Part shown: in pieces, positions 1 through 8,771 of the stretch
Position numbering within the stretch: the first letter of the stretch is position 1
Layout: each line of letters begins with the position of its first letter
Assembly: GCF_000214595.1 (NCBI RefSeq)
Contig: NZ_AFIG01000001.1
Span: 763,501 to 827,500, forward strand
Length of the DNA stretch: 64,000 bases
Direction of reading: 5' to 3'
Source of the DNA: Methylophaga thalassica MP
GTDB taxonomy: Bacteria; Pseudomonadota; Gammaproteobacteria; Nitrosococcales; Methylophagaceae
Notes under the pieces: model-generated
Databases searched by the model: none
What the model saw: the letters and a program-made list of their open reading frames with translations, nothing else
What the model was told of the DNA's origin: nothing
Position numbers and translations under genes: made by a program

Positions 1-386
1 TATCTAGGCAGCTAGCCGAGTCTGGGCACTACCCAGCGATTGACGTAGAAGCATCAATAAGTCGTGTCATGCCTCATATTGTAAGTGAAGAACACTTAAA
101 ACAAGCACAGCAATTCAAGCAGATTTACTCAACTTATAGACAAAACCAAGATCTTATTAGTGTAGGCGCCTATAGTAAGGGTAGTGATCCTGCCATTGAT
201 GAATCCATTGCCATGTTTCCAGCGTTAAGGCAATTGTTGAGACAAGGCATGAATGAAGCGGTTAACTGGCAACAAAGTGATCAGCGATTGAAGCAAGTAC
301 TTGAGTTAAGAAATCAATTACAAAACCAACAGCAGAATGTGGCACAGACACCGATGCTAATGGATGGTAATACTCGCCGTTTTTAA
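1..386 (+). CDS. fliI: Flagellum-specific ATP synthase FliI, C-terminal end (partial)
   Basis: This is the 3' end of the ATPase that powers the flagellar type III export apparatus at the base of the motor. The reading frame is open from base 3, well upstream of the first ATG at 69. It encodes SRQLAESGHYPAIDVEASIS and then a helical tail, which matches the region after the catalytic core of FliI, where the conserved GHYPAID stretch lies. The Walker motifs are outside the window. fliJ follows 27 bases downstream, the usual order. The 69-386 open frame alone would be wrongly read as a 105-residue protein. The identification rests on the conserved C-terminal motif and on fliJ. Confidence 0.93.
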   Translation, partial: SRQLAESGHYPAIDVEASISRVMPHIVSEEHLKQAQQFKQIYSTYRQNQDLISVGAYSKGSDPAIDESIAMFPALRQLLRQGMNEAVNWQQSDQRLKQVLELRNQLQNQQQNVAQTPMLMDGNTRRF

Positions 387-413
387 TATTATTGCTCAGC
401 GTGGAGTTGATAA

Positions 414-860
414 ATGAGTCGTAGTCGAAAACTTGATCCTGTTATCGAAATGGCTCGGAAAGCAACAGAGTCCGAGTTACAAAAACTTGGTCAACAAAAT
501 GCCTTACTTCAACAGGAGCAATTCCAGTTGGCTGATCTCCTTCAATATCGGGCCGAGTATCTCTCGCGCTTTCGACAAGCAGATCCCATGGTGATGACCG
601 CAAAAAAAGCACTCGATCTGAGAAGCTTTTTAGCTAAATTAGACCAAGCAATTCTTAGTCAGGAATCACAAGTCAAATCAGCCAATGAAAAAGTCCAGCG
701 TCAGCAAAAAATGTGGTTGCAGGCCAGAAATAAGGAGCAGGCTATTGATGCCTTAATGGCACGGTATGAAGCCACAGAGCTCAAAAAACAATTAAAAAGA
801 GAACAAGTTGAAACGGATGAGCATACAAACGGTGTATGGCTGAGAAACCGAAATAAATAA
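414..860 (+). CDS. fliJ: Flagellar export chaperone FliJ
   Basis: FliJ is a small coiled-coil protein that sits inside the FliI hexamer ring and helps couple ATP hydrolysis and proton flow to flagellar protein export. The 148-residue product is almost wholly helical and rich in Q, E, K and L, with long heptad-like stretches and no membrane segment, as the family shows at this length. Its sequence is poorly conserved, so the call depends strongly on its place directly after fliI. The ATG at 414 is preceded by a GGAG-type ribosome binding site. It closes the fliI-fliJ unit: a 153-base gap with a sigma-28-like promoter follows. Confidence 0.85.
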   Translation: MSRSRKLDPVIEMARKATESELQKLGQQNALLQQEQFQLADLLQYRAEYLSRFRQADPMVMTAKKALDLRSFLAKLDQAILSQESQVKSANEKVQRQQKMWLQARNKEQAIDALMARYEATELKKQLKREQVETDEHTNGVWLRNRNK

Positions 861-897
861 AATGAATACCTAATTTTGAATAGTTGCAAAATTAAGA

Positions 898-924
898 TAA
901 TTTTTTTTGAAAAGAGGCCGATAC
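898..924 (+). promoter_or_regulatory. Candidate sigma-28 (FliA) promoter of the chemotaxis operon
   Basis: TAATTTTT (898-905), an 11-base spacer and GCCGATAC (917-924) match the enterobacterial FliA consensus TAAAGTTT-N11-GCCGATAA at 6 of 8 and 7 of 8 positions with exact spacing. The site lies about 90 bases before the STAS/cheY/cheA operon, a typical late-class target. It is seen by eye only and has not been tested against background frequency. Confidence 0.65.
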
Positions 925-1013
925 CAGTAAAACATGTAAAAGGCATAGTAAAGATGAATCAGCCAAGATAAAGCTGAGACGCTATAGCCGAGGGAAATAG
1001 AAGGAATAGAAAA

Positions 1014-1292
1014 ATGGCTGACTCGATTTCCGAAATAAACTGTGCTGAATCGGTCACGATCGCACAGGTTGCAGATATTTATGCGCAGCTGTTAATGGCG
1101 ATGGCTGAAGGCCAGGCTATTCAAATTAATTTAGGTCAAATTGAACGTATCGATACAGCGGTCATTCAACTTTTCTATGCGTTCTATCGTGATGCTCAAC
1201 TTCAGGGGCTGGTTGTCATTTGGTCAAATCCCAGTCAACTTTTTTGTGATGCTGTCGATAGATTGGGTATCAAAGCATTTTACGCACAATAA
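1014..1292 (+). CDS. STAS-domain protein heading the chemotaxis operon
   Basis: This 92-residue single-domain protein has a STAS (anti-sigma-factor antagonist) fold pattern: a variable N-terminal strand, the segment QIERIDTAVIQLFYAF near residues 41-56, and a C-terminal helix around DAVDRLGI. In the family a Ser or Thr just after the conserved Asp is the phosphorylation site, and here the pair is D-T. Such proteins occur at the start of some che operons next to cheY and cheA, where their function is not well defined. It is the first gene after the sigma-28-like promoter and lies 38 bases before cheY. It could be a phosphorylatable switch or scaffold; the target is unknown. Confidence 0.8.
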   Translation: MADSISEINCAESVTIAQVADIYAQLLMAMAEGQAIQINLGQIERIDTAVIQLFYAFYRDAQLQGLVVIWSNPSQLFCDAVDRLGIKAFYAQ

Positions 1293-1330
1293 AATATAAA
1301 AACTAATATTAAAGAAGGAGCTTTTTTGTT

Positions 1331-1693
1331 ATGGCTAATATTCTCGCAGTCGATGATTCTGCCTCAATGCGGCAAATGGTCACCTTCACTTTGCAAGGTG
1401 CCGGACATAAAGTCACCGTAGCAGATGATGGTAAACAGGCCCTGGATATAGCTCAAAAACAGTCTTTTGATTTGGTCATTACTGACGTCAATATGCCGGT
1501 AATGGATGGCTTGACTTTAACCCGTCAATTACGCCAATTATCCACGTTTAAGTTTATTCCTATACTCGTACTAACAACTGAAGCCGGACCAGAAAAGAAA
1601 CAAGAGGGTCGTGCTGCTGGTGCAACAGGCTGGCTGATTAAACCGTTTAATCCTGAACAGCTGTTAGCGACGGTGAAAAAAGTCTTGGGTTAA
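1331..1693 (+). CDS. cheY: Chemotaxis response regulator CheY
   Basis: This is a 120-residue stand-alone receiver domain. It carries the acidic pair D8-D9, the phospho-acceptor D52 (in VITDVNMPVMDG), the switch Thr at 82-83 (LTTE) and the conserved Lys104 (IKPF). It has no output domain, so it acts by binding, usually to the flagellar switch protein FliM after CheA phosphorylates it. It lies directly upstream of cheA with 4 bases between them, after an AAGGAG ribosome binding site. No cheZ phosphatase gene is seen in the cluster, so signal termination must use another phosphatase or a cheZ elsewhere. A sensory-array-only role is also possible. Confidence 0.93.
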   Translation: MANILAVDDSASMRQMVTFTLQGAGHKVTVADDGKQALDIAQKQSFDLVITDVNMPVMDGLTLTRQLRQLSTFKFIPILVLTTEAGPEKKQEGRAAGATGWLIKPFNPEQLLATVKKVLG

Positions 1694-1697
1694 TCAT

Positions 1698-3854
1698 ATG
1701 AGCATCGACGTCTCCCAGTTTCATAGCATATTCTTCGAAGAAAGCTTCGAAGGTCTCGATATTATGGAAAGTGGCTTGCTTAGCATGTCGCAGGGAGAAA
1801 TCGATGATGATACGGTCAATGGTATCTTTCGTGCCGCACACTCCATCAAAGGAGGGGCTGGCACCTTTGGCTTTAGCAATATTTCTGAGTTTACACATGG
1901 ATTAGAGACGCTCCTTGATCAAATTCGTAATGGCGAACGCGAAGCAACGGATGATGTGATTGAAACATTACTTTCAGCTGTAGATACACTACGTGAAATG
2001 TTAACAGCTGTTCAAGATAGTTCAGAGGTAGATACAGAAAAAGTCAAACAAGTATCAAAGGCACTTGAGCAAATTTTACTAGGTTCAACGTCTGATGATG
2101 TCGACAAGGTAATGGATGAGGTTTCTGATGCGGATGTGAGCGCATCAGAGCCATTAACTCAAACATGGCTGATTAAGTTTAAACCTCTATCTCATATGCT
2201 CCAGACGGGAAATGAACCTATTCGGATGTTCCGTGAATTAGCGGAGTTAGGGGCGTTATCTGTTGAGGTGAATGAGGAGGAGCTACCTCCGTTTACCGAT
2301 CTTGATCCTGAAATCTGTTATTTGAGTTGGCAACTGACTTTATCGGGTGACGTTGATGAAGCAGCAATAAACGAAGTTTTTGAGTGGGTGGATGGCGATT
2401 GTGAGCTGAGTATTGAGCGGCTTGAACAAAATGTGCCTGATATCGAGCCAGCTCTGTCGGCACATGAATCTGAACAGATCGATATCCATGAGCCCATGAT
2501 TCCTCCTAGTTCACTGACGGAGGGTGAAACAGCCGAACCCGAAGCTCCATCGCCAAGTGCAACTGAAGCCCAACTCAAAACATCAGCTGAGATTGATCAT
2601 CTCACACCGAAAAAAAATGAAGTTTCGCCTAAAAAGAAAGCCGTGACTCCGGATGCTTCTATTCGTGTTGGCACAGATAAAGTTGACTCACTGGTTAATC
2701 TTGTCGGTGAGTTAGTGATTACTCAGTCAATGCTGGGACAGATTGGTGAGAATTTTGATATCAACATGCTACCTCAGTTGATTGATGGTCTTGAACAGTT
2801 AGAACGTAATACCCGTGAGCTACAAGAAAGTATCATGCGAATTCGCATGTTGCCCATTAGTTTTGTTTTTAACCGTTTCCCTCGGCTGGTGCACGATATG
2901 ACCAGTAAGTTGGGAAAACAAGTCGAGTTAGTTCTGAGCGGAGAGCAAACTGAACTTGATAAAACAGTGATGGAGAAAATAGGTGATCCTTTGGTTCATC
3001 TGGTGCGTAATTCATTAGATCACGGCTTGGAGACACCCGAAAAACGTCGAGCTGCTAATAAATCTGAAACCGGCACGCTAAAACTTAATGCCTATCATCA
3101 GGGTGGCAATATTGTCATTGAAATAAGTGATGATGGGGCCGGTCTAAACGAAGACAAAATTTTAAATAAAGCGATCGAGAAAGGTTTAGTTGATCCGAAC
3201 GAAACACTCCCCCCAGAAAAAATACACGAACTCATTTTCTTACCAGGATTTTCTACAGCAGACCAAGTCAGCGACTTATCTGGTCGTGGGGTTGGAATGG
3301 ATGTGGTTAGAAAAAATATTAATAGCTTAGGTGGTGCTGTTGAGGTCAAATCGGAATCTGGTATTGGTTCTACATTTACTATTCGATTGCCATTAACCTT
3401 AGCCATTATGGATGGTCAAATTATCCAAGTTGCCGATCAACGGTACATTATTCCATTGATTTCGATTATTGAGTCAGTTGAAGTCGAAGCGGGTAGAGTC
3501 AACAGAGTAACGGGTAAAGGCGAGCTCTATAAAATACGTGATGAGTATGTGCCAATAATCAGGCTGACGAATGTTTTCAATGTAGAGGGTGGCATAGAGG
3601 ATTTGCAGGCTGGCTTACTGGTGATTGTTGACTGTGAAGATTATAAGGTGGGGTTATTTGTCGACGAGTTGTTGGCACAGCAACAAGTGGTTATCAAAAG
3701 CCTGGAGACCAATTTCCGCAAAGTTAAAGGTATCGCTGGTGCAACGATTCTAGGCGATGGTGCCGTCGCTTTGATTCTGGATATTCCAGGATTAATGGCA
3801 ATGCATAGAGAACCTTCTCAGGTCAGAAAGAACTCATCAGGAAAGGTGGCTTGA
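1698..3854 (+). CDS. cheA: Chemotaxis histidine kinase CheA
   Basis: CheA autophosphorylates on a histidine when receptors signal, then passes phosphate to CheY and CheB. The 718-residue protein shows an N-terminal HPt domain with His48 in AAHSIKGGAGTFGF. An acidic, less conserved region of about 150-320 follows. The dimerisation helix pair comes next, then the HATPase domain with its N box near His434 (HLVRNSLDHGLE), the DDGAGLN and GRGVGMDVV boxes, and a C-terminal CheW-like domain. Residues about 155-265 look like a folded domain that I could not assign confidently and may serve as the P2 docking domain. The ATG at 1698 follows cheY by 4 bases, and cheW begins 3 bases after the stop. Confidence 0.97.
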   Translation: MSIDVSQFHSIFFEESFEGLDIMESGLLSMSQGEIDDDTVNGIFRAAHSIKGGAGTFGFSNISEFTHGLETLLDQIRNGEREATDDVIETLLSAVDTLREMLTAVQDSSEVDTEKVKQVSKALEQILLGSTSDDVDKVMDEVSDADVSASEPLTQTWLIKFKPLSHMLQTGNEPIRMFRELAELGALSVEVNEEELPPFTDLDPEICYLSWQLTLSGDVDEAAINEVFEWVDGDCELSIERLEQNVPDIEPALSAHESEQIDIHEPMIPPSSLTEGETAEPEAPSPSATEAQLKTSAEIDHLTPKKNEVSPKKKAVTPDASIRVGTDKVDSLVNLVGELVITQSMLGQIGENFDINMLPQLIDGLEQLERNTRELQESIMRIRMLPISFVFNRFPRLVHDMTSKLGKQVELVLSGEQTELDKTVMEKIGDPLVHLVRNSLDHGLETPEKRRAANKSETGTLKLNAYHQGGNIVIEISDDGAGLNEDKILNKAIEKGLVDPNETLPPEKIHELIFLPGFSTADQVSDLSGRGVGMDVVRKNINSLGGAVEVKSESGIGSTFTIRLPLTLAIMDGQIIQVADQRYIIPLISIIESVEVEAGRVNRVTGKGELYKIRDEYVPIIRLTNVFNVEGGIEDLQAGLLVIVDCEDYKVGLFVDELLAQQQVVIKSLETNFRKVKGIAGATILGDGAVALILDIPGLMAMHREPSQVRKNSSGKVA

Positions 3855-3857
3855 GCG

Positions 3858-4364
3858 ATGTCTGAAATCACTACAGAAAACGAAATACTCGATATTCTTG
3901 ATGTTGTCGATAGTGTCGATGATGGTGCGCAGCAATACCTGACATTTGAACTTGCAGATGAACACTATGGCGTCGAAATTCTGCGGGTTCAGGAAATTAA
4001 AGGCTGGGATAATGTGACGCCGATTCCAAATACGCCTGCTCATGTTTGCGGAGTGTTGAATCTTCGTGGCGTGATTGTGCCAATTGTTGATCTGAGATTG
4101 TTATTCCAAATGCCTTTTAATCCATACACAAAAACAACAGTGGTTGTCGTTTTGAAAGTAGAAGGTATCACTGATCGTGTTGTCGGTATTGTGGTTGATG
4201 CGGTATCAGAGGCGCAGAACGTGGACCCTCAAATGATTTCAAACGCACCTGACTTAGGCACTGTCGTCGACACCAGTTTTATAAAAGGCATCACCAGTAA
4301 CGATGAATATATGCTGATGTTATTGGATATCGATAAATTACTCAGTGTAGAGCAGGTAGGCTGA
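3858..4364 (+). CDS. cheW: Chemotaxis coupling protein CheW
   Basis: CheW is the adaptor that links chemoreceptors to CheA in the signalling array. The 168-residue protein is one CheW (SH3-like beta) domain after a short acidic leader. Visible family features are YLTFELADEHYGVEILRVQE near residues 28-47, NLRGVIVPIVDLR in the middle, and a C-terminal LLDIDKLLS. It has no membrane segment or ParP-type extension. The stop codon overlaps the ATG of the ParA gene by one base (TGATG), which implies translational coupling. Confidence 0.95.
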   Translation: MSEITTENEILDILDVVDSVDDGAQQYLTFELADEHYGVEILRVQEIKGWDNVTPIPNTPAHVCGVLNLRGVIVPIVDLRLLFQMPFNPYTKTTVVVVLKVEGITDRVVGIVVDAVSEAQNVDPQMISNAPDLGTVVDTSFIKGITSNDEYMLMLLDIDKLLSVEQVG

Positions 4365-5146
4365 TGACTACTGGCCATGTTCGTGTAATTGCCATTATGA
4401 ACCAAAAAGGCGGGGTGGGGAAAACCACTACCACCGTTAATCTTGGGCACGCACTTGCTTTGCAAGGCAAACAAGTGGCGTTGATCGATATGGATCCTCA
4501 GGGACAAGTGGCGACAAGCCTGGGCCTGGATAATCAGCAACTAGGAATTGATGTTGTTTTACTTGAGGGTGAAGCGATTGATGTCGTCAAGCACCAGGCA
4601 CGAGATAAGTTGGATCTAGTACCAGCGGGACCGCGCTTGAATGAGTTTGAACATATCAACGAGGGTGGTGTTGAACGTGGTCACCGACTACGAAAAGCAA
4701 TCGAAGAGTCCTCGTTATCGGCTTATGATTTTGTCTTAATAGATTGCCCACCCTCTTCAGGGTTACTTGGTGTCAATGCCATGTTTGCTTCCAGCGAACT
4801 TATCGTTCCAGTGTCAGGGGATTACCTGTCACTACAAGGCTTATCTCGTATGATGCAAATTTTAAAACGGTCAGAGGAAATTTCAGGACATCGCATTCGA
4901 CTTTGGCTGGTTTCGACCCGTATGCAATTGCGTCGGAATTTGACTGCTGAGGTCCGCAAGCGAGTGCTTAAATATTTCCCAGGCAGGGTGTTATTTACCC
5001 CTATTCGTGAAAACGTTGCACTAGCAGAGTGTCCCAGTTTTGGTAAAACAATTTTTGATTATCGGAAAAAAAGTGCTGGTGCGGAGGATTACTTCACTCT
5101 GGCCAGCGATGTATTAAACAGGAGAGCGGCTGATGGCCAAGAGTAA
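4364..5146 (+). CDS. ParA/MinD-family ATPase of the chemotaxis operon
   Basis: This 260-residue deviant Walker A ATPase has [11 protein letters not shown] at residues 12-22, with signature Lys15 and catalytic Lys20, the Walker A' segment around [10 protein letters not shown] and the Walker B segment FVLIDCPPS. No parB gene follows. Instead the gene overlaps the next gene, a soluble chemoreceptor, by 14 bases. Known relatives in che operons are PpfA of Rhodobacter, which segregates cytoplasmic receptor clusters through the N-terminus of TlpT, and ParC of Vibrio, which places polar arrays. By analogy this protein probably positions or partitions the cytoplasmic cluster formed with the downstream receptor. 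The specific partner is an inference. Confidence 0.9.
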   Translation: MTTGHVRVIAIMNQKGGVGKTTTTVNLGHALALQGKQVALIDMDPQGQVATSLGLDNQQLGIDVVLLEGEAIDVVKHQARDKLDLVPAGPRLNEFEHINEGGVERGHRLRKAIEESSLSAYDFVLIDCPPSSGLLGVNAMFASSELIVPVSGDYLSLQGLSRMMQILKRSEEISGHRIRLWLVSTRMQLRRNLTAEVRKRVLKYFPGRVLFTPIRENVALAECPSFGKTIFDYRKKSAGAEDYFTLASDVLNRRAADGQE

Positions 5147-7901
5147 AAACGTCATGGGTAACGACCCGCTCGCCTGGTTAACGGTTGATAGTAAAACGTC
5201 GACTCAAAGTGTGCATGCTGATGAAACTGAACAGGCGGCTGAGGTTGATTCATCTACTGAGACTGAACTTCCTGAAAAAACACCTATTGAGTTAGTGGAG
5301 GAGAGTTTTACTTTCATCGCCGCTAAAGGTGAACTATTGGTTGCTGATTTTTATAGTGAACTTTTTGCATCACAACCACAGTTACAGCGCTTGTTTAGTG
5401 GTGTGTCACAACAGGGGCAACAGAAAAAATTATTAGCAGCGATAGTACTGTTGGTACAAAACCTGCGTCATCCAGCTTTACTGGACAGTTATTTGACAGA
5501 ATTAGGTAAACGCCATGTTTCATATGGCGTGAAAGAGGCGGATTACCAAGCCGTTAAAAATTGCCTGCTCACTGTGCTGGAAAAATATGCTGTATCTGCT
5601 TGGTCACAAGCTGTTGCTTCAGCCTGGAATGAAACACTGGATAGCGTTATTAAAAAAATGACGACGGACGAAGAGTCCGTGGAGGAGAGAGACATGGCTG
5701 TTAATCAAAAAGCTGATAAAGAAATCCTAAATAGAGCCAATGCGCTTGATAATGCGGTAACGGCTGTGATGATGATTGATAGAGATTTCACTATTACGTA
5801 CGCCAACCAATCAACACTAAACATGTTGGGTGAGCATGAAGAAACCCTAAAATCGGTCTATCCTGGATTCTCTGTCAAAGGTCTGGTTGGCAGCAACATT
5901 GATCTTTTTCATAAAAATCCAGCTCATCAAAGGCAGATGCTTAGTAATCCTGATAATCTGCCACATCAGGCTGACATTAAAGTGGGACCACTGGCTTTTA
6001 GACTGAATGTCACGGCAATGATGGATGAAGAAGGCAACTACATTGGTAATATGCTCGAATGGCATAACGTCACTGCAGAGAAGCTGCGAAATGCTGATAT
6101 TCATGGCCAGTTTGATGCCTTGAATAAAGTGATGGGCGTCATCAGTTTTGAATTGGACGGTACCATCATCGATGTCAATGATAATTTTCTCAAAGTAGTG
6201 GGCTATAGTCGAGAGGATGTCATAGGGAAGCATCATCGAATGTTCGTTTCGCCTGAATCTGCTCAAAGCGTCGAATATGCTGAGTTCTGGGCAAAATTAA
6301 ACCGTGGCGAATTTGATAGTGGTGAATATAAACGGGTTGCCAGAGGTGGCAAGGATATTTGGCTACAAGCTAGTTACAATCCTATTCTGGATATTAATGG
6401 CAAACCTTTTAAAGTCGTTAAATTTGCAACGGAAATTACAGAAACAAAATTGCAGCGCGCCAATTTTGAAGGTCAAATTTCTGCCATTAACAAAGCAATG
6501 GGTGTAATCAGTTTCGATATGGACGGCACCATTCGCAGCGTGAATGATAATTTCCTCAATGCTGTCGGTTATCAGCGTGAGGAGGTTGTGGGTAAACATC
6601 ACCGTATGTTTGCTACACCTGAGTTAGCGAAAAGTCCTGAGTATGCAGAGTTTTGGGCAAAACTCAATCGTGGAGAGTTTGACGCCGGGGAATATCAACG
6701 TGTAGGAAAAGATGGAAAAGATATCTGGTTACAAGCCAGCTATAACCCCATTTTTGATCTAAATGGTAAGCCTTATAAAGTGGTTAAATACGCTTCAGAT
6801 ATTACTGATCAAAAACACTTGCAGTTTGCCGTTCAACAAGCGTTATCAGCGACATCCACCGTGATGAATGCATTGGCGCAAGGTGACCTCACCAAGTTAA
6901 TGGATGGTGAGTTTGAGGGCGAGTTTGCGCTACTTCAGCAAGCGGTGAATGGTTCAATTACAAAAATTTCATCCATTGTGCAGGACATCATCGAAGCGTC
7001 GATCAGCATTTCTTCTGCAGCGAGTGAAATTTCACAAGGTAATACTGATTTAAGTCAGCGAACAGAGGAACAAGCTTCCTCACTGCAAGAAACCGCAGCG
7101 AGTATGGAAGAGCTCACCAGTACCGTCAGACAAAACTCCGATAATGCTCGTCAGGCTAACCAGCTTGCCGTGGATGCAAGGAGTAAGGCTGAAAAAGGGG
7201 GAAGCGTCATTCAAGAGGCCATTCAAGCGATGGCGGCAATCAGCACTTCCAGTAAGCGCGTTGCAGATATTATTGGTGTTATTGATGAAATCGCCTTTCA
7301 AACTAACTTGCTCGCATTAAATGCCGCTGTAGAAGCGGCTCGAGCAGGTGAACAAGGCCGTGGATTTGCCGTGGTTGCGTCAGAAGTACGTAACTTGGCA
7401 CAGCGTTCAGCCGCTGCGGCAAAAGAAATTAAAGAGTTGATTAATGACAGTGGTGAAAAAGTCAGGGAAGGTTCTGTTTTAGTCAATGAATCTGGCAAAA
7501 CCTTAGAAGAAATTGTCGAGGGAGCGAAAAAGGTTGGGGACATTATTTCTGAAATCGCCGCTGCCGGTATAGAGCAAACATCAGGTATCGAGCAAGTTAA
7601 TCAGGCAGTGACTCAGATGGATGAAATGACGCAGCAAAATGCAGCGCTAGTAGAGCAAGCGGCGGCGGCGAGTGAATCCTTAGATGAACAAGGGAAGCAT
7701 CTGGAAGAAATGATGATGTTTTTCAAAACAGATTCTGATGTGGCATCCCCCAAACAACGTGCTGTATTAGCTGATGCCGCGGCACCAAGAAAAGAAGTAA
7801 AAGCCATCAAAGCAAGGCCAGAGTCGATGGCGACAGCAAAAACAGCAAGTCGTCAGGTCATGTCAAATCATCAAGAAAGTGATGAGTGGGAAGAGTTTTA
7901 A
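5133..7901 (+). CDS. Soluble chemoreceptor with globin and three PAS domains
   Basis: This 922-residue methyl-accepting chemotaxis protein has no membrane segment. Its order is a short N-terminal tail (1-48), a globin-like domain (about 50-180) with a proximal-type His128 in [12 protein letters not shown]1 (about 200-310), two very similar PAS repeats (326-447 and 448-569), HAMP (about 573-620) and a long signalling hairpin with the tip [20 protein letters not shown] near 715-735. The last five residues, EWEEF, resemble the tethers that recruit CheR or CheB. The flavohemoglobin-like KH-V/T-S motif suggests heme binding and thus sensing of O2, NO or redox state. The gene overlaps the ParA gene, and cheR, cheD and cheB follow. 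Confidence 0.93.
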   Translation: MAKSKNVMGNDPLAWLTVDSKTSTQSVHADETEQAAEVDSSTETELPEKTPIELVEESFTFIAAKGELLVADFYSELFASQPQLQRLFSGVSQQGQQKKLLAAIVLLVQNLRHPALLDSYLTELGKRHVSYGVKEADYQAVKNCLLTVLEKYAVSAWSQAVASAWNETLDSVIKKMTTDEESVEERDMAVNQKADKEILNRANALDNAVTAVMMIDRDFTITYANQSTLNMLGEHEETLKSVYPGFSVKGLVGSNIDLFHKNPAHQRQMLSNPDNLPHQADIKVGPLAFRLNVTAMMDEEGNYIGNMLEWHNVTAEKLRNADIHGQFDALNKVMGVISFELDGTIIDVNDNFLKVVGYSREDVIGKHHRMFVSPESAQSVEYAEFWAKLNRGEFDSGEYKRVARGGKDIWLQASYNPILDINGKPFKVVKFATEITETKLQRANFEGQISAINKAMGVISFDMDGTIRSVNDNFLNAVGYQREEVVGKHHRMFATPELAKSPEYAEFWAKLNRGEFDAGEYQRVGKDGKDIWLQASYNPIFDLNGKPYKVVKYASDITDQKHLQFAVQQALSATSTVMNALAQGDLTKLMDGEFEGEFALLQQAVNGSITKISSIVQDIIEASISISSAASEISQGNTDLSQRTEEQASSLQETAASMEELTSTVRQNSDNARQANQLAVDARSKAEKGGSVIQEAIQAMAAISTSSKRVADIIGVIDEIAFQTNLLALNAAVEAARAGEQGRGFAVVASEVRNLAQRSAAAAKEIKELINDSGEKVREGSVLVNESGKTLEEIVEGAKKVGDIISEIAAAGIEQTSGIEQVNQAVTQMDEMTQQNAALVEQAAAASESLDEQGKHLEEMMMFFKTDSDVASPKQRAVLADAAAPRKEVKAIKARPESMATAKTASRQVMSNHQESDEWEEF
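6108..6839 (+). repeat. Tandem PAS-domain duplication inside the soluble receptor
   Basis: Two in-frame units of 366 bases (6108-6473 and 6474-6839) encode successive 122-residue PAS domains. Both contain [46 protein letters not shown] and KVVK. Protein identity is high by eye while codons differ, so the duplication is not very recent or has been smoothed by selection. The units look like the PAS type seen in BdlA- and Aer-like receptors. Confidence 0.9.
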
Positions 7902-7934
7902 GGCCAGCGGGTCAGGTTCTGGAGCTGTATTCTC

Positions 7935-8771
7935 ATGGATAGAACTGCGCGGGAATTTGAGTTCTCGGACAGGCATTTTTCTAAAATAAGTGCTTTCGTA
8001 ACCGCGCACACCGGAATTTTATTGCCACCGGCAAAAAAAGACATGGTGTATAGCCGGTTATCGAAACATGTTCGGAAATTGTTTCAGGGAAGCTTTGACA
8101 CGTTTTGCGATGCTATCGAAAATGGTGATGATGAAATAAAAGAGCTATTAATCAATGCCATTACAACCAATCTGACAGCTTTTTTTCGGGAAAAGCATCA
8201 TTTTGATTATTTAAAACAATATGTTTTTCCAGAGCTAATGCTCAAAAATAAAACGACTAAAAGAATACGTATCTGGTCTGCAGGATGTTCGACTGGAGAA
8301 GAGCCTTACAGTTTAGCTATATGCTTACATGAGTTTTTCAATGACAAAAAAGACTGGGATGTAAAAGTTCTGGCAACCGACTTAGATGCCAATGTTCTAG
8401 AGCAAGCTGCGTCGGGTATCTATGCCATTGAACGTCTCACCCAGTTCTCAGAGAATGAAAAAAAATCTTGGTTCACCCGAGGCAAAGTGAATACTGACTT
8501 AGTGAAGGTCAAGAGTTTCTTACAGAAATATATTGTTTTTAAAAGATTAAACCTGTTACACACCTTCCCAATGCGTGGGCCATTTGATGTGATATTTTGT
8601 CGAAATGTCATTATTTATTTTGACAAAGCCACTCAAAGAGATTTATTCCATCGATTTGCTGAAAAGATACTGCCCGGTGGTTATATGTTTATAGGGCACT
8701 CAGAAACGCTATTTAACATTAGTGAACAGTTCGTTTCTGTTGGAAACACAATATACAGACGACAGTCATGA
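7935..8771 (+). CDS. cheR: Chemoreceptor methyltransferase CheR
   Basis: CheR uses S-adenosylmethionine to methylate glutamates of chemoreceptors during adaptation. The 278-residue protein has the N-terminal helical domain and then the methyltransferase domain with RIWSAGCSTGEEPYS near residues 112-126, VLATDLDANVL, and DVIFCRNVIIYFD near the C-terminal part. The length fits the family. The expected substrate is the receptor encoded just upstream, whose EWEEF tail could tether it. The TGA stop overlaps the ATG of cheD (ATGA), indicating coupled translation. Confidence 0.96.
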   Translation: MDRTAREFEFSDRHFSKISAFVTAHTGILLPPAKKDMVYSRLSKHVRKLFQGSFDTFCDAIENGDDEIKELLINAITTNLTAFFREKHHFDYLKQYVFPELMLKNKTTKRIRIWSAGCSTGEEPYSLAICLHEFFNDKKDWDVKVLATDLDANVLEQAASGIYAIERLTQFSENEKKSWFTRGKVNTDLVKVKSFLQKYIVFKRLNLLHTFPMRGPFDVIFCRNVIIYFDKATQRDLFHRFAEKILPGGYMFIGHSETLFNISEQFVSVGNTIYRRQS

